Assembly: GCF_000150275.1 (NCBI RefSeq) | Contig: NW_002060947.1 | Location: 4,766,786-4,830,785 of the forward strand | Origin: Trichoplax adhaerens | Lineage: Eukaryota > Placozoa > Uniplacotomia > Trichoplacea > Trichoplacidae | Direction: 5' to 3' | Length of the DNA stretch: 64,000 nt | Shown: positions 1 to 13,469 of the stretch, piece by piece | Position numbering within the stretch: position 1 is the first letter of the stretch | Layout: every line of letters begins with the position of its first letter | Translations under genes and position numbers: made by a program | Notes under the pieces: model-generated | Databases searched by the model: none | Seen by the model: the letters and a program-made list of their open reading frames with translations, nothing else | What the model was told of the DNA's origin: nothing

Positions 1-339
1 TACATCTTGCTAACATAGCTAAAAGTCTTTAATCATAATACTAAGTTTCGTTACTATGTTGCAAATAAATACGTGAATAAAATTAAATACTATATATGTA
101 CTTATATGATAATCGTGTGGTAGTGCATGTAATACTGTAAGCGATAACATTATAAAAGGCGGACTGATAATTTACTAATTGTAGCGCGAAGTATAAATTG
201 TAATCGTATTGAGGTGTAACCTGATGTAAGTATAAATACCGATCATTAACAATAAATGTTAGTTACAAATCTCGCTCACGAAGTAAACTTATTGCTAAGA
301 ATATAACATTACCAAAGATGAATACTGTAATAAGTTAAA
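1..339. other. AT-rich flank, no gene seen
   Basis: No coding exon, RNA gene or clear repeat boundary was recognised. The last ~40 bases begin to resemble the sequence just before 8041, so the left edge of the tandem duplication lies here or slightly to the left. Confidence 0.5.
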
Positions 340-712
340 TTTAATATGCTTAGTGAGTTAACAAATTAAAATTATAAGACAGTAGTACTTTTAGCATTAC
401 GACCGTAAACTAGTAATGACTTTGACGCTTGTAAACAACTTTACTTTCATCGCATTCGTATCATAGCCTTCTACGGAATAAGTATTGTAAAGCAATAGTC
501 TCTATTACAGCGATTTACTGCAGAAAACTGTTTCAGGTTAAAAGAGTGCGGTAATAAGATATAATCTAATCTAAAATCGCCAAAATATACGATTAAATCT
601 AACGCTTGTGAGTTAATTAATTAATAAAACTATTGAAATATGTTAAAGCATAGTAATTTCTACATCTTCAATATTCAGAAAGTCGAAATTCTAGTTAGCT
701 ACGATTAGTCTA

Positions 713-2499
713 ATAGATGTGTTGTCACGGTGCTACCTTACTGTTAGGATAGTGTAATAGTACAGTAGTAGCTAATATGGAAAGTATCTATATTTGTAGT
801 TCTAGGTAAGAGAAGTAATATCTTAATGTGGATTTTATTTATGATAGTTTATAACATATTTGATATTCATTGATATTGTGTGTAGGTAGTAGTAAGATGA
901 TTAAAGTTCTAGCTAATGATAGTTGAAGTAGACAACATCCATACTTAGATTAAGATTAAGTAGGAGTAAGAGATTAAAAATATTTACTGATAGAAAAGCT
1001 ATATAAGGAATAACTCAGTTCAAGATGTCCCTCCTAGTAAGGTATTACAATAATACTGTTGTTGTTTACAAATTAGACGGGTTCTATATATAAACGGCAA
1101 CAATTGAGTTGGGTTGTGTGGTGAAAAAGTTCTAGATGTGTCTATGCTAATAAAAGCTCTATCGTTACGGTAATTTGCTGTGTGCGTTTGACGTTTGGTA
1201 AAGGAGCGTTTTAGTCAGTAGTTACTTATAGACTCTTACTGTGTGTTTTCTTATCGTAGAGTTTAAATTATGACATGTGTATGTAAGGAAATGAAAAGTG
1301 TAGAAACCAAGCTACTAAACTTCTAACAAACCTTGATTCTACTTTCTTTGCACTCTAGTCGATTTAACAAAAATTTTACACCAAATAAAATTGGGGAAAC
1401 AACCAATTAACAATTTATTAAGAAAATGTGAGAGAGTCTGATCAAATAACCTTCCAAATACTTAATTCTAAGTATTATAAGTAACGAAATAAAAAAAATG
1501 ATAGAACTAAAACTGCCATCAGCCAAACAACCTAACAGAAAGAAGAACGCTTTAACTTACAACAGTTCGACCCCGAAGGCCTTTAAAATCAACAAGTTCT
1601 TCAAAAGAATCCTCTTTTGCTCTCTACTCTAAATTTTCTGATTACACTATTATTTATGGGCTTCGCAGAGCCCTCAGTGGTACTTAAAGCTGAATATTAA
1701 TTAATCAATCACTCATAAGATCCATTTTAGAAAACTACTTTGCACTACTTAAGAAAACAAAAATCATTAAAGTTCAGACACAAATTAACTTATGATTCCC
1801 TTACAAAACACTATAAAGTCATCAAACTAACTAGAAAATACCTCAAGCTTCACTTCTAACTTAATTTTCATTCATCATACATTACAAAAGTCTAGAAATT
1901 AACCTTTAAAGATCAAAATTTAGTGATAAAAATAACAGCCTGCCTACTTAACAAGCAACACAACCTCTGCCATTTGCCATCTTATTTTCTATTTTCTCAA
2001 CTAAACTTTCCTTATGTAACTTTCATGTCACTTCATAAAATTCCGAAGTTTCAAATTCACAACAAAAAGTTCAAATTCCAAAAGTCGACTCTTATAACAT
2101 ATTTCAAAAATTAAAATCCAAAAGTTAAAAAAATTAAAAAAATTAAAATTAAAATTACATTGGACATGAATCTGACCGGATCCGGAATCCGAATCCGAAA
2201 AATTCGAATTTTATAAAGATCACAGTAATCGCTTATCAAAAAATTTTATTTGACAACTATGACTACTTTTCTGACATTAGTATTGACAGTTGATGTTTTA
2301 GCGTGAAGTTGCACGGTAACTGTACGATAATAGCCAACATTACAGTACTTTAGCTGTCCTGTCATAAATCCCCTTTCTCTATGGATAGGGTTTTTGTTAC
2401 TAAGTCAAATTTATCTCTAATCTCAGTATGCTATGAAACGCCCTTTCTGTAGATTAGGCGATTGCTCTTAGGTCATTCCTATAGTAATCTACATAGATA
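713..2499. other. Copy-1-specific insertion, G-poor plus strand
   Basis: In copy 2 the blocks on either side of this stretch are almost adjacent (8412 and 8441), so about 1.8 kb was inserted here or deleted there. From about 1320 to 2110 the plus strand is notably rich in A and C and poor in G, unlike the surroundings. A 44-codon ORF sits at 1498-1632 but resembles nothing known. Around 2175-2205 there is a short imperfect repeat of the form atccgga/atccgaa. No transposase-like ORF or clear terminal repeat was seen. Confidence 0.5.
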
Positions 2500-3577
2500 T
2501 CAGTATACGGCAAGTAAACACTAGGGGTCTTGTTTCTAACACAAAATCTCGGAATAGTAGCTATCTTTAATATTGTATATTAATGGATCGTAACACTGCG
2601 CACTATCGTATTTAATAATTAATGCGTTTTGTGAAAAATAAGTATTGCTACCTGTTTTTATAAATCGTCTCTGTATCTAAACTACATTTAGGTAAAATAT
2701 ATACTGAAATTCTAAAGGCAACAGCTACTGTAAAGTCAACGGCCGTATTACAACCGAATTAATTTTAAATTTCAATTTAATAAGTAGTTATTCTGCCGTT
2801 TATTATTAAGCGTAGTAAATGATCCGATAAATAATTATATACAATTAATTAATGCTTACACTGAATAAATAAGTGTAGGAGATATAATAATCTATTGAAA
2901 TCCCTCCCATTTATGGTAAAGCACGGTATTTGCTCTTACCGTATACTAAGTACTGAGAGCTAGGACTAATACCTTATTAGCTGTGCCCAAATGTATTCGT
3001 ACTACTACTCTTAAACCGTAAGATCATTAAACTTCGAACCTAATGTAGTGCTAGTGAGGCTATTACACAATTGTATTAGTGTTACCCTAAATTGTGAGAT
3101 GAAATTTATAATTGATGGGATTGATAACCTATTGATAGAGCAAACTGCATGCAATCCATTATTGAAGCTCCTATATGATTTTACCAGACTAATGTTTACT
3201 GCATTAGCTTAGTGCGGTTCTTATTGAGGTCTAATAGGGATATTTATAATTTCAGATAATGTATGTTTCATGCTGCATATGGAAGCATTATAAACAATGA
3301 TATTGTTCAGTGCCGTATAGGGACTAAGGATTACTTTTAATTTGATTATTTACACGCCTGATAGAAAATGAGAGAATATAGCGCAGTCATGTATTAGCCA
3401 AAAGAGGTATCATAAATTTTGAGCCGTTTAATTGTCTTTGGTATGTTTATTAATACTGACTTTTATTAGCATAAAGTAAGTAAATGCTAGAAAAATGACA
3501 TTACTAATATAAATCAACGCATGTAGAGAATTGTATTGATACAAAAAAATTTTAATTTTTTGTAACATCTACTTAGA

Positions 3578-3811
3578 TTATCTATCGGAATCGGAGATGA
3601 GATACCGAATAAAGTTAACTACGAATCTATAATTATCACCATATTTCTTTATTAGCGATAATCCAATCCATGCGCTTTTTATAAAATCGATATGCTTATT
3701 TCTGGATAAGTTCATTATAGCCAGTGGTTCCGGATAGATGTATCGATTTGTTGATTTGATTGATAATATTAAAAAAATTAAATATATAAAAATATGTTTA
3801 GTCAAAGTTAG
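3578..3811 (-). CDS. Candidate terminal exon or separate small ORF, copy 1
   Basis: A 77-codon open frame follows a possible acceptor (tttag) and ends in TAA. The first ~18 residues are hydrophobic (IFIYLIFLILS), followed by a polar stretch with RYIYPEPL and an amphipathic-looking part ending in SDSDR. The equivalent stretch in copy 2 (13981-14214) is open over the same length with no indels, although the neighbouring noncoding sequence has gained and lost bases. About eight coding changes and four silent ones separate the copies, so selection is weak or diversifying. It could be the last exon of the arginine-rich peptide gene (phase 0 fits the donor after 4184) or a separate gene whose start is not visible; no ATG opens the frame. 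No homology recognised. Confidence 0.35.
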   Translation of the reverse strand, partial: LTLTKHIFIYLIFLILSIKSTNRYIYPEPLAIMNLSRNKHIDFIKSAWIGLSLIKKYGDNYRFVVNFIRYLISDSDR

Positions 3812-4183
3812 CTAAATTACTAAATTAACGATAAGTTCAATTATCGATATTAATTAAATTAAATAAATTAGCGTATTCTTAAATGTTACTATTCGTGTAT
3901 TACTGTAAGGTATTTATTTATATTTTAATATTGATAGCATGACTAACCTTTCCCTGTAGCATCATAGGTCCAAAGAGGACAAACGACATAAGTTGAATAA
4001 AAATACGAAATTGGCAAAGATTAGTTTTAGAAGTATATATGTATATTACATGATGTGGAATAGGTACATTTTAATTTTCATAAATCATACTTTTATATCA
4101 ATTAGATGACTGCCAATTGTTAAGTGAACTATGTGCTACGAGTTAATGAAGGAAATATTTATTTTATTTTCTGCAGAACTTAC

Positions 4184-5083
4184 ATATCGACGACGACGGA
4201 TATAGTAGCGACGACGCCGGATATAATAGCGACGACGACGGATATAATAGCGACGACGACGTCTCCACTATGTATAAAATATTAATTGTTAGTTTTCTTA
4301 GTGCTATCGATATCAAGCAATAAAGGAAATAATCCTGTAACACTTGCGTTGAATCACTTAGCACTTTCATAAGGGTATGCGTAATTAATTTGTATTTGTA
4401 TATGTGCACGTTTTACCCATTTATATAGACTATTCCACTTCACAGTTTTATAATAAATTACTTACCCACCAAGCCTTTTGCTCCTTAATTTTTAATCCAT
4501 GTTACGAAGATAGTGCAAGAAGCAATAATTTATTATTAGTACAGAAATCGAATGTTTTTACACCGTCTTATAAGTAGGTAAATAATTAGAGACGTCGATG
4601 AAGATGTTTATAAGATAACGAGTATCTAATTTATGGATCAGATCAAAGACTAGAAAAACGAAATTTTTAACTTAATCGTTACCAAGCAGGGTCCGTAAGA
4701 AGGTATGTAGTTATTAGTTTTTTTCATGATTGACTTACTTGGGTCATTTTTAGTAAATGTGATAATGGTATTTACAAATAACTTGCCTTAACGACTTTAG
4801 TTTTCATTTCATCATCCTAAAATCGTATTAATAAAATTGTTATTTTCTCTTTATAATTGATTGATAAATTTAGAGTTATGGTTTATTTTGTTTAAGTCTT
4901 TATACAGTGGAGACTTTAACTTACGATATCGCTTTCCAGAAGAGCCTTTAGATCTTCTTCATCTACATCACGCATTTCGGTTTCTTTATCCGAGACTTCA
5001 TTTTGTTCAGGTGCTTCTTCTTCGATTGCGAAAGCAACCGCGAAGAATAATAAGGTAGCAACTAAGATAAGCTTCGTGTTCAT
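4184..5083 (-). CDS. Arginine-rich secreted peptide precursor, copy 1
   Basis: Precursor of a small cationic peptide in two coding exons. Exon 5088-4925 starts at ATG 5083 after acceptor ctatcag. Its 53 codons give a signal peptide (MNTKLILVATLLFFAVAFA) and an acidic pro-region with about 15 Asp/Glu against 3 Lys/Arg. It ends GATATC|GTAAGT. Exon 4267-4184 joins in phase 0 after acceptor acatag and encodes 28 residues: Trp, then Arg blocks separated by YYI (unit RRRRYYI three times, then RRRRY), 17 Arg in all, followed by GTAAGT. A TATA box and noncoding exon lie upstream (5912-5860). If the last donor is not used, the frame runs 15 more codons to TAG at 4136; otherwise 3811-3578 may be the next exon. 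Signal peptide, acidic pro-region and cationic C-terminus are the plan of cnidarian arminin-type antimicrobial peptides; antimicrobial function is inference. Confidence 0.72.
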
Positions 5084-5228
5084 GTTTCCTGATAGACAGA
5101 AGCATAATTAAATAATGAAGGTTAGAAATTTAGTTGATGATGAAAAGTGATAGTAGTATAAACCAACTGTTGCACTTAAAGAACATGAAGATTTTATATT
5201 GTGACGATAAAATATAAGAATAAGGACA

Positions 5229-5698
5229 TGGGTGGTGTATTTAGAATATACTGTAACTATATTCTACTCTTAAATACAGACATGTTGTATTGATCTTGTA
5301 TTTAGACATAACTACAGTCTGTTCGCTCTACATTCAAATATGGCTTACTACATTTAGTTATTACAGTCCTCGCTATTTTCTACAATCATCTGCTATTCTA
5401 TAACCTGTTATGGTATATGATGTATCTAATCCTACAATCATGTTCTCTACGTGTGTTCTAATGCCATAGCTATAAATACTGCCGTTTTCTACCTTAGATT
5501 TCTTAAGTTGCATTATTAGTCATAGTTAGTATTCACACTTTACTCACGGCAGCTACCACGCTGACCTACCGTAATTATCACACTTTACCTAACTACTATC
5601 TACAATAAAGTATCCTCTTTTCTTAAGCTCCTTGTGCAATTCTCTGCATGGCAACTAAAACCACATTATTGGACTCTTCGAACCCTCCATCACAACGT
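5229..5698. other. Copy-1-specific insertion
   Basis: About 470 bases absent from copy 2, where the flanks meet near 15603. The stretch is richer in C than its flanks. It lies in the first intron of the arginine-rich peptide gene. No ORF, terminal repeat or target duplication could be confirmed by eye. Confidence 0.45.
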
Positions 5699-5859
5699 GC
5701 ATCGTAACATATTAGAGAAAGTGAATTTAATATCGCGATGTAATTTTAAAGATACGTGCATACTTTGTTTGACGGCACCAATATTGCATGATGGCTACTT
5801 ATAAAGAATTGTAAAATTTTTCTTTCGTTATAATCTAAGCTGAATTTGAAATGACTTAC

Positions 5860-5890
5860 CAGTTGGTTTAGCAATCACCAAGGAAAGAAT
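5860..5890 (-). other. Noncoding first exon, peptide gene copy 1
   Basis: Downstream of the TATA box, the minus strand reads ...accaactg|gtaagt, with the donor at 5859-5854. Together with the acceptor immediately before the ATG exon (5090-5089) this predicts a short 5' UTR exon and a ~770-base intron. The exon end is set by the donor; the start (~5890) is only the expected distance from the TATA box. The element is nearly identical in copy 2 (15964 to ~15990). Confidence 0.6.
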
Positions 5891-5911
5891 GATCGGTTAC
5901 CGAAAAGTTGG

Positions 5912-5920
5912 CTATTTATA
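5912..5920 (-). promoter_or_regulatory. TATA box, peptide gene copy 1
   Basis: On the minus strand this reads tataaatag, about 25-30 bases before the presumed start of the noncoding exon. The same box, at the same distance, is kept in copy 2. Confidence 0.6.
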
Positions 5921-8752
5921 CTTTTTCTGACAGAGTAAAAAGTCAATGGCGAAGTTAGTAATTCACGGACAAAACCCTGCGTTCCTTAATTGACGATGTC
6001 ATCTTTGTTACTGCTATTGTAATTAATTGAATAGTGAATTTCAGACGCTGCTAAAAGAGTACTTTCTATTCCGTAGGGTAAGAAGAAAAACGCCTACTGC
6101 CTTATCTATGATACTATAAATTTGTGTCCAAAATAGCGTTGACGATCGTGTACGTATTCCACCATTATTTTATTAGAGAATTATTGATTAATCTTTTGGA
6201 ACGTAGAGCTACTTCTTATTTTTATTGATGGTAATTGTGTCAGTTTTCTTGAGAAACGCTTGACAAAAAGCGGTAAAATAGTACGAATCGACGTATCCGA
6301 GATATAAATCGAAAATAAATTGGAAAATGGAGTAAAGAATTTTATGATACCGTATATGGAATTATTAGGAATCGAGATTAAGCGAATTTACTTGTATAAA
6401 TTGATATTTTATGATGCAATCGGATCATCCATGATGAGCTAAATTCTATCTATCTAGTGCTATACATATCATAACTAATAAGTATAATCGTAAACATTGC
6501 ATTATGTAGTTCAAGTTTGAAATTTTATTGATTACTCGTTCACGAGTAAACAGATTTTATCGTGACGAGGTGTAACAGCTTAGAGATTCGATCGTATAAT
6601 GTACACCTAGTGCCAGAAGGTTGTAAAATGTTTTGATGAAAAGTTAATAACAATCACAACTGCTAGTGCTATGACTTCTTAATATTTTCTGGTGATGAGT
6701 ATTACAAAGTAATACTAGGTAAATAGATGACGACAACAATTTAGCTCAATTGTTTATTAAGCCGTTCAGATTTTATACGTATTTGATTTATAATACGAAA
6801 AGTAGGAATTGCAATTGTAGTGATTAAGTTATGTCATTCAGCTAGTTCGATAACTACATGTTGTCGATAGGTTGTATAAGCTAGGTAAATTATCTCTTTT
6901 CCATACTTTACTTTCTATTCTTGTCCTTTGTATTTACGCTTATTGGGTAGCTACTTTCAGTCATAGTTAGGGACATTGAATTATAGATAAATTGTGATAG
7001 TATTGCCATTCACTGAGATAATTTAAATGTGGTAAGTATTACTGTTTACGATGCAATTAATCATTCATGTTGTAGAAAGTGCGAGGAGTAAAATATTGAG
7101 TCTGCTGATATACATTAGAGATCCCAGAGAACTAGGGTCTGTAGTGTGCATTGCTATTAGCTATCCCGAGGTAACTGTATTGCCATGATCTAAATAGTCA
7201 AGCACAAAATGTAGGCGTAGTGTATCAGTAAATTTTCTTTATTCGTTTGGGAAATCAAAACGCAATCTACTTCTTGTATTACGTCATGCCACTTGGCTTA
7301 AGAAAATTCCTTGAGGCAATCTGTACAAGGCAATGGCTTTTCAATACTAAGTAGGTTATCATAAAACTATTAAATAGGCTTATTTTCCATCGCAGACGTA
7401 ATCTGAACGGTAATACTTTCTGTTTCGTAGAGAATGATGTGTACCGCTATTGTTATATGTGTTCTCTTCAGCGAAAACGAGAGAAAGTAAAATTATAACC
7501 TCTTTTGTTACTGTAGACATGTCGAATATTCCTGCTGACCTTCATGTAATAATTTCAGATGATCTAAATAGCAGAATAATGATTGAAAAGTCAGACTAGT
7601 TAAAATTTTGTAGAAAGCATTAATGATAAATTAATTAATAGAAGTTATTACGATTAATTAAGTCTCGTATTTAATGCTTCTTTCTTAAAATATTGTTGTG
7701 GTCAAAGGGCAGTGGAGAAAGTTAATTAGAGATAGAGGCATTAAACTGATTTTACTATTTTGATATTAATGCTTTTACTGATAGGAAACTTAAATAGTAA
7801 CCATTATGTCGGCTAACTACGAAAAATATAGGACGGCCTATTGCACTTACAATGAAATGACAAAGGTTAATGACGCCTAATAGGAGATTAGACCGTATTG
7901 TGTTAGCTAACATACTTTCAATAAATCATAATCTTAATACTTTCAGCCTATTATTTTCAGTATGTATGCATACGAGTATATTAAATTATTCCTCAAGCAG
8001 TTGCTTAATTACGAGAAATAAATACTATAACAACTTAAACTTAATATGCCTAGTGAGTTACCAACTCAAATTATAAGACAGTAGCACTTCAGAATTACGA
8101 CCTTAAACTAGTAATGACTTTGACGCTTGTAAACAACTTTACTTTCATTACATTCGTACCATAGCCTTCTACTGAAAAAGTATTGTAAAGCAATAGGCTC
8201 TATTGTAGCGATTTACTGCAGAAAACTGTTTCAGGTTAAAAGAGTGCGGTAATGAGATATAATCTAATCTAAAATCGCCAAAATATACGATTAAATCTAT
8301 TGCTTGTGAGTTAATTAATTAATAAAACTATTGAAATATGTTAAAGCATAGTAGTTTCTACATCTTCAATATTCAGAAAGTCGAAATTCTAGTTAGCTAC
8401 TATTAGTCTAATTGACATGTATATTGAAATTAGTACACATTTCAGTATACGGTAAGTAAACACTAGGGGTCTTGTTTCTAACACAAAATCTCTCCGAAAG
8501 TAGCTATCTTTAATATTGTATATTAATGGATCGTAGCATTGTGCACCCTCGTATCTAATGATTAATGAGTTTTGTGAAAAATTAGTGTTGCTACCTATTT
8601 TTATGCATCGTTTCTGTATCTAAACAACGTTTTGGTAAAATGTATACTGAAATTCTAAAGGCAACAGCTACCGTAAAGTCAAGGGCACTATTACAGCCAA
8701 ATTAGTTTTGGATTTCAATTTAATAAGTTGTTATTCTGCCATTTATTATGTA

Positions 8753-11700
8753 TAATCATTTTTCGGTATTACTAGTTTATCTTGATTGTTTACGTAATTG
8801 CTAATAATGAGAATAGTTAATTCTAACGATGATCTGTTAACATGCCGCAGTATTTTGTGATTGATTTTGCCATTCTCATTATTGCTATTCCAGATAATTT
8901 CGAGGGATTTCAGATCGTGTAAGTAAACAGTTCTATTCCTTATGGAAAGAAGGAAACATCTGGCGTTTACTGAAATATTGTGAAGTTTTGTCTGAAATAA
9001 TGGCGATGATGATTAAAACAACCCTTATATTAAAAGCTTATAAATTTATTTGATATTAACTTAAATAACTCAGATTAAGAGTTAGAAGTCGCGAACCTAT
9101 AGTAATAGTAAAAGACTGTTACTTGGTCATTACAGGAGGCAACCAATGGCATTTTAAATTGAGGCTGTTTGTTTACTTCAGCGCTACAAAAGTGGTAAAA
9201 TACCTAAGATTGACATATTTGAGATTTTTTTAAATAAGATACTGGGAAATTAGAATACGGCCAAAATCGATGATCTACTCATTTAGAAGAGAGAAAATGA
9301 GAGAATTCAGGCTGATAAATTAATTTAAAATAAACCGAAAACCCTTAAATTGATAATTTACCCATTTATAACGGTAAAATGCAAGAATTTAAGTTAATAA
9401 ATTAATATTTTTGAAAGACAGGCAGTGCATATATGAAATTTGCATTATTGGCCAGTAATGATTTTTTTTATATAATGTGGCATGATTTCACAATATTCTC
9501 TAGTCGCAAATAAAAATTTACAGCGTTTGGGATGTGGACAGGAGCAGCCATCTAGTTGATTTGTGTTATTGATGGTATAAGCGATACTATTTTATTTTTA
9601 GATTTTAGATAGTATTATCAAGCTGTTATAGATAATTATTACTCAGAATGAGGCACGATGAAGTCTAGACTTTTGCTGCTTTAGATATTCTTCACTTAAT
9701 TTTGCAACATATTTGTATGAGTATATGCGCTTCAATGCATTCGATCTTCTTTAGAAGACAGTATGTTTGCTATGATTACACTCTGACTGCTACGATATTT
9801 AATTAAAGTAACCTGGTTTACGCTATTGATCGTATTCAGTAAACGTCGAAAAGTATCTTTATGCGTTTAGATTAAATGACAATAATTTTACATACTTTAG
9901 GTGAATTCTGATTATTAACTAGTTTCGGTATACGCTAATATTTGTATTGGTTGATGCGCTACTTTTAAGTAAGCCTCCGATGTCAACACGTTACAGCTAC
10001 TAGTGTGTATAACATGTCCATAATCAGACTCTGATATAAATTCTTGACAGAATATATATGCTGACTTAATCTAAAGGCGAAATTCTAAGTACAGTTATGA
10101 ATTAGTGAAAGAAATTATCCTTCCTTGTTTTACTTAGTTTGATAACGAATTACGTAAGAAACTGCATGAAAATTTAAATTAAATTTTATTTTATTTTGGG
10201 ATTATTATTGAAGCCGATTCTAGCTGTCCAACATATTGGAAAGTATATTTAATTCCAGCATCTGCCTTCAGTATATCCTCGATTATTTGAAATTCAGCGA
10301 AGCTAGCAACTATTCTAATTCGTTAAATGCTGGTTTAGTAGTTATTGACAGTCGAGATAAATAAGATTTCGTAGGAAATTTAACTTGTGGTTTTTCTGTT
10401 AGGACGTACTAGATAGGATTAGTAGATGTTAGAGGAGATAATTCCGCTACAAGTTTTCAGCATTACTCCACTGACAAAATATTAACTGAAACTGGTTATT
10501 CGAGTTGGGAGAATTATTCATTTAATTACAAGGAGCAGTGCGTTTATCTATCGGCTAGAAAATGGAATAATATAGCTTGTGAGATATTTCTACCATTCGT
10601 TGGCGAACTAAGTATGTATCTTATTTTCTGTTAAATTTCGTTATATCATTTCTATGAAATGTTTAACAGATAACAGATACGATATTGAGAATACAAAGTC
10701 GATAAGAAACTAAAGCTTACCTTAATTGCTCTTGTAAGTGGATTTGTCAATTCTATTAATGCAATGTGATTATGGATTGGATAATGTTTTTAATTATAAT
10801 TATTGAGTAAATAACCTGACAACTAATATTTAGCCTTAATATAAAGATTATCATAAAATTTCTAAATATGATAATAATATACAACGACATATCGAAATCG
10901 TTTTAAATTTTAAACTCTTTTACCTTTACAGATCAAACTTCGTCTCAAGGTTCCTATGATACTGCTACATCAGCATTTACTTCGGCTACTATCCTTGAAA
11001 ACACCTGTAATAAGGTTGCTATGCTTTGCAGTTTATTTCTAGTTGTTAAAGTATATTAGAGTATATTAGATAACAATAGTCCTAAATATCTTTAGCAATT
11101 AATATAGTATAATTATGTATGCATTGACTAAAATTTTATCTACAAGTAGGATCTAAAGTATTGTAGTCAATATCAAAATACTTTCCCCTAAAGGAGCAGA
11201 ATAATGACCTTTAAAATAAGATTTCTATCATTCATTAACTCAAATCATTAACCATTAGCTTATTGAAAAGTTACCTAAAATAAGATATAATATAAATTAA
11301 AATTTTAACAATATTAGTTGCGATGCTATTACACATTTATATCAAAAATGTTGCATAATATTGCAAATTTATTAACTGGTAATGTCAAAGAGTGATAATC
11401 ATTATCTCCTCAAATACTGTATAATTTAATTATTTAATAGTAGTTTTGCAAAGTAATTTATTGACAAGTATATCAGACCGTGAGTAATAGAGTATTAGCA
11501 AGAATGATAAATTCAGCTGCTTGAGAAAACTTTAAGCGAAGATGTTTTAATTGTAATTGTGCACTAGAATGGCTGTTAATGAACACTTGAATAATTCTTT
11601 TCTTTTTTATTGTATACCTAAAAGATTATAACTTTTTGAGCATATAGAGTCAAATTTTAACTTTAAATCTACTTATATAACGCTGTGTTTTAAGTGTATA

Positions 11701-13469
11701 CCTGTTTCTAATTAAGCGATCTGTTTCAATGATTTCACATGTTACAGATTATGAAGAGTCAGCTTTGGTAAGCTCGGAAGACCATACATACTGTTGTAGG
11801 TTAGAGTTCTATAGACGCAAGGACAGCGTAAAATAAATTACTATTCATTATATGATTCCGAAAGCTATTATATGCTAGATTTATCTGATTTTAGGTAGCT
11901 AGGGTAGAATACTATACGGATATCGATTAATATTTATAACTCTAATAATATTAGGGTGCAAAGATTGATGCTACTGTTATCCTGTCACATTTTCATTTCT
12001 AGCTATTACTCCAGATTCGACCTCATTGGCGCTGTTTATAAGACTTGATTTACAGGATTAACCATATTTACTATTGAAAATCGTTGCATAACAGTCGTTA
12101 ATCAAATATTCCGCCAAGCCTTCGTCCATTAGAAACTTTCGGCTATTACACCCTCAACGGCAGATTATACCGTAGGATGTCTGTAGAATTTACAGTAAAC
12201 CTTGCTGACACTTGGAAGTCTTAACCATAGAGCTTCTTCCAGATGTTAGTATATCACGAAAGTAATTTTCGTGGCGTTTACTTTATTTCTATGTTACGTT
12301 CTATATATATTTATATCTCAGAAATGTTTTACGGTCTCCTTAACTGTAATTTTAGTGGTTAACAGTTGATATTCTTAATTTAGGATTACATAGACTAAAA
12401 TAGTAATTGCAAGCCAGCTAAACTGGATTATATTTATCACCTCCAAGGTTGTTAAAGTTCTAGGTACAATTCCTAAGTTTAGAGGAAATGTCTTAGTAGG
12501 ATAGCTTTATATGTATCTGTTAAACTATTAATAAGCATTGATTATTTTAATACTGTTACAGTAAATTTAGTAGGATTAGACTGTATCTAATCTGTGCAGA
12601 TACAATGTCTTTAGGATATTAATTTGGTTAATTTCTAATAGATGAGGTTACATGTGTAGCTAAACCCGTTTCAGTTCCGAAACCTATATAACCGGCGAGT
12701 TCGCTGACAATAAATTAGATTCTGATTTTCTAGTAAGTCTTGAAGGTCTCCCTGTGTTAAACCTGATCTGCGTTGTAATACCAATTGTCTGGTATTCCAA
12801 ATAACAGTAGTATAGGGTAGAAATCACTCTCTCAATTCTTGTTGTAAGTAAGGGCTATTCCTAGTTCGTAAAATACTAATTTAGCTATTTCGTATTATAG
12901 GTACTGCAATTACCTTAGTACTTTCGAAATATTAGTACAATCAGTAGTATAAGCCTATTTGTAGAGACTGGATATACTAGTAAGAGTAATTATAGTAATG
13001 TTATAATTAGCCAACTCTAATCTTAACTCTATAATTTACAGATAAATTTCGCCTGTACCGGTATATTAAAGATAAAAAATTAAAAATTATAATATCCTCT
13101 AGAATTTTCAATGCATCGATAATTTCTGTAACTAGATAAGGTTTAAGGAGTGCTTATACGATCCAATTGCAGTACTTTACCTCTAGATATAAGTACTGTG
13201 CCGAATATCTTACCGAATTTTTTAGATTTAAATATAAGTATTAGAATCGATCGAAAGGGCATTCAGCTAAATATAATTAATTTGTAATGCAAGAAAAATT
13301 TATTGAATTTTAAAAAATAAGTTTCAAAATTTTAGATTATAAAATTTATATACATTTAATTTTGATATAATAACCATTCTTAATTAAACCTAACGAACTG
13401 GGCAGAAATTAACAAGAAAGAAGAAGATATAAAATTAATTAATGAATTTAGTCTTTGCCCTAAGTGTAG
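8753..13469. other. 4.7 kb copy-2-specific segment, no gene recognised
   Basis: Alignment to copy 1 is lost after ...ttattctgccatttattat and resumes at ...gatccgataaataatta. The segment is AT-rich and has no long ORF, no convincing exon chain, no obvious terminal inverted repeats and no recognisable transposon protein. It may be an old nonautonomous element, ordinary spacer deleted from copy 1, or several events. Confidence 0.5.

Larger units (their letters stand above)
340..7999. repeat. Tandem duplication, copy 1
   Basis: Copy 1 of a long degenerate direct repeat. Matching blocks seen by eye are 340-712 with 8041-8412, about 2500-2790 with 8441-8752, about 2815-5215 with 13470-15603, and about 5695-7999 with 15604-18110. 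Similarity is high but broken by insertions on both sides: copy 1 alone has about 713-2499, about 2962-3168 and about 5229-5698. The unit holds one arginine-rich peptide gene on the minus strand. Boundaries are approximate because no alignment program was used. Confidence 0.85.

Noticed and set aside
4164-4409. Minus-strand ORF with LLYPSSS repeats over the arginine-rich exon
   Set aside because: It is another frame of the same repeat. Only the RRRRYYI frame joins the signal-peptide exon in phase, and the copy-2 counterpart breaks the LLYPSSS pattern.
4861-5058. Plus-strand ORF over the pro-region exon
   Set aside because: Antisense shadow of the conserved signal-peptide exon; no start context or homology.
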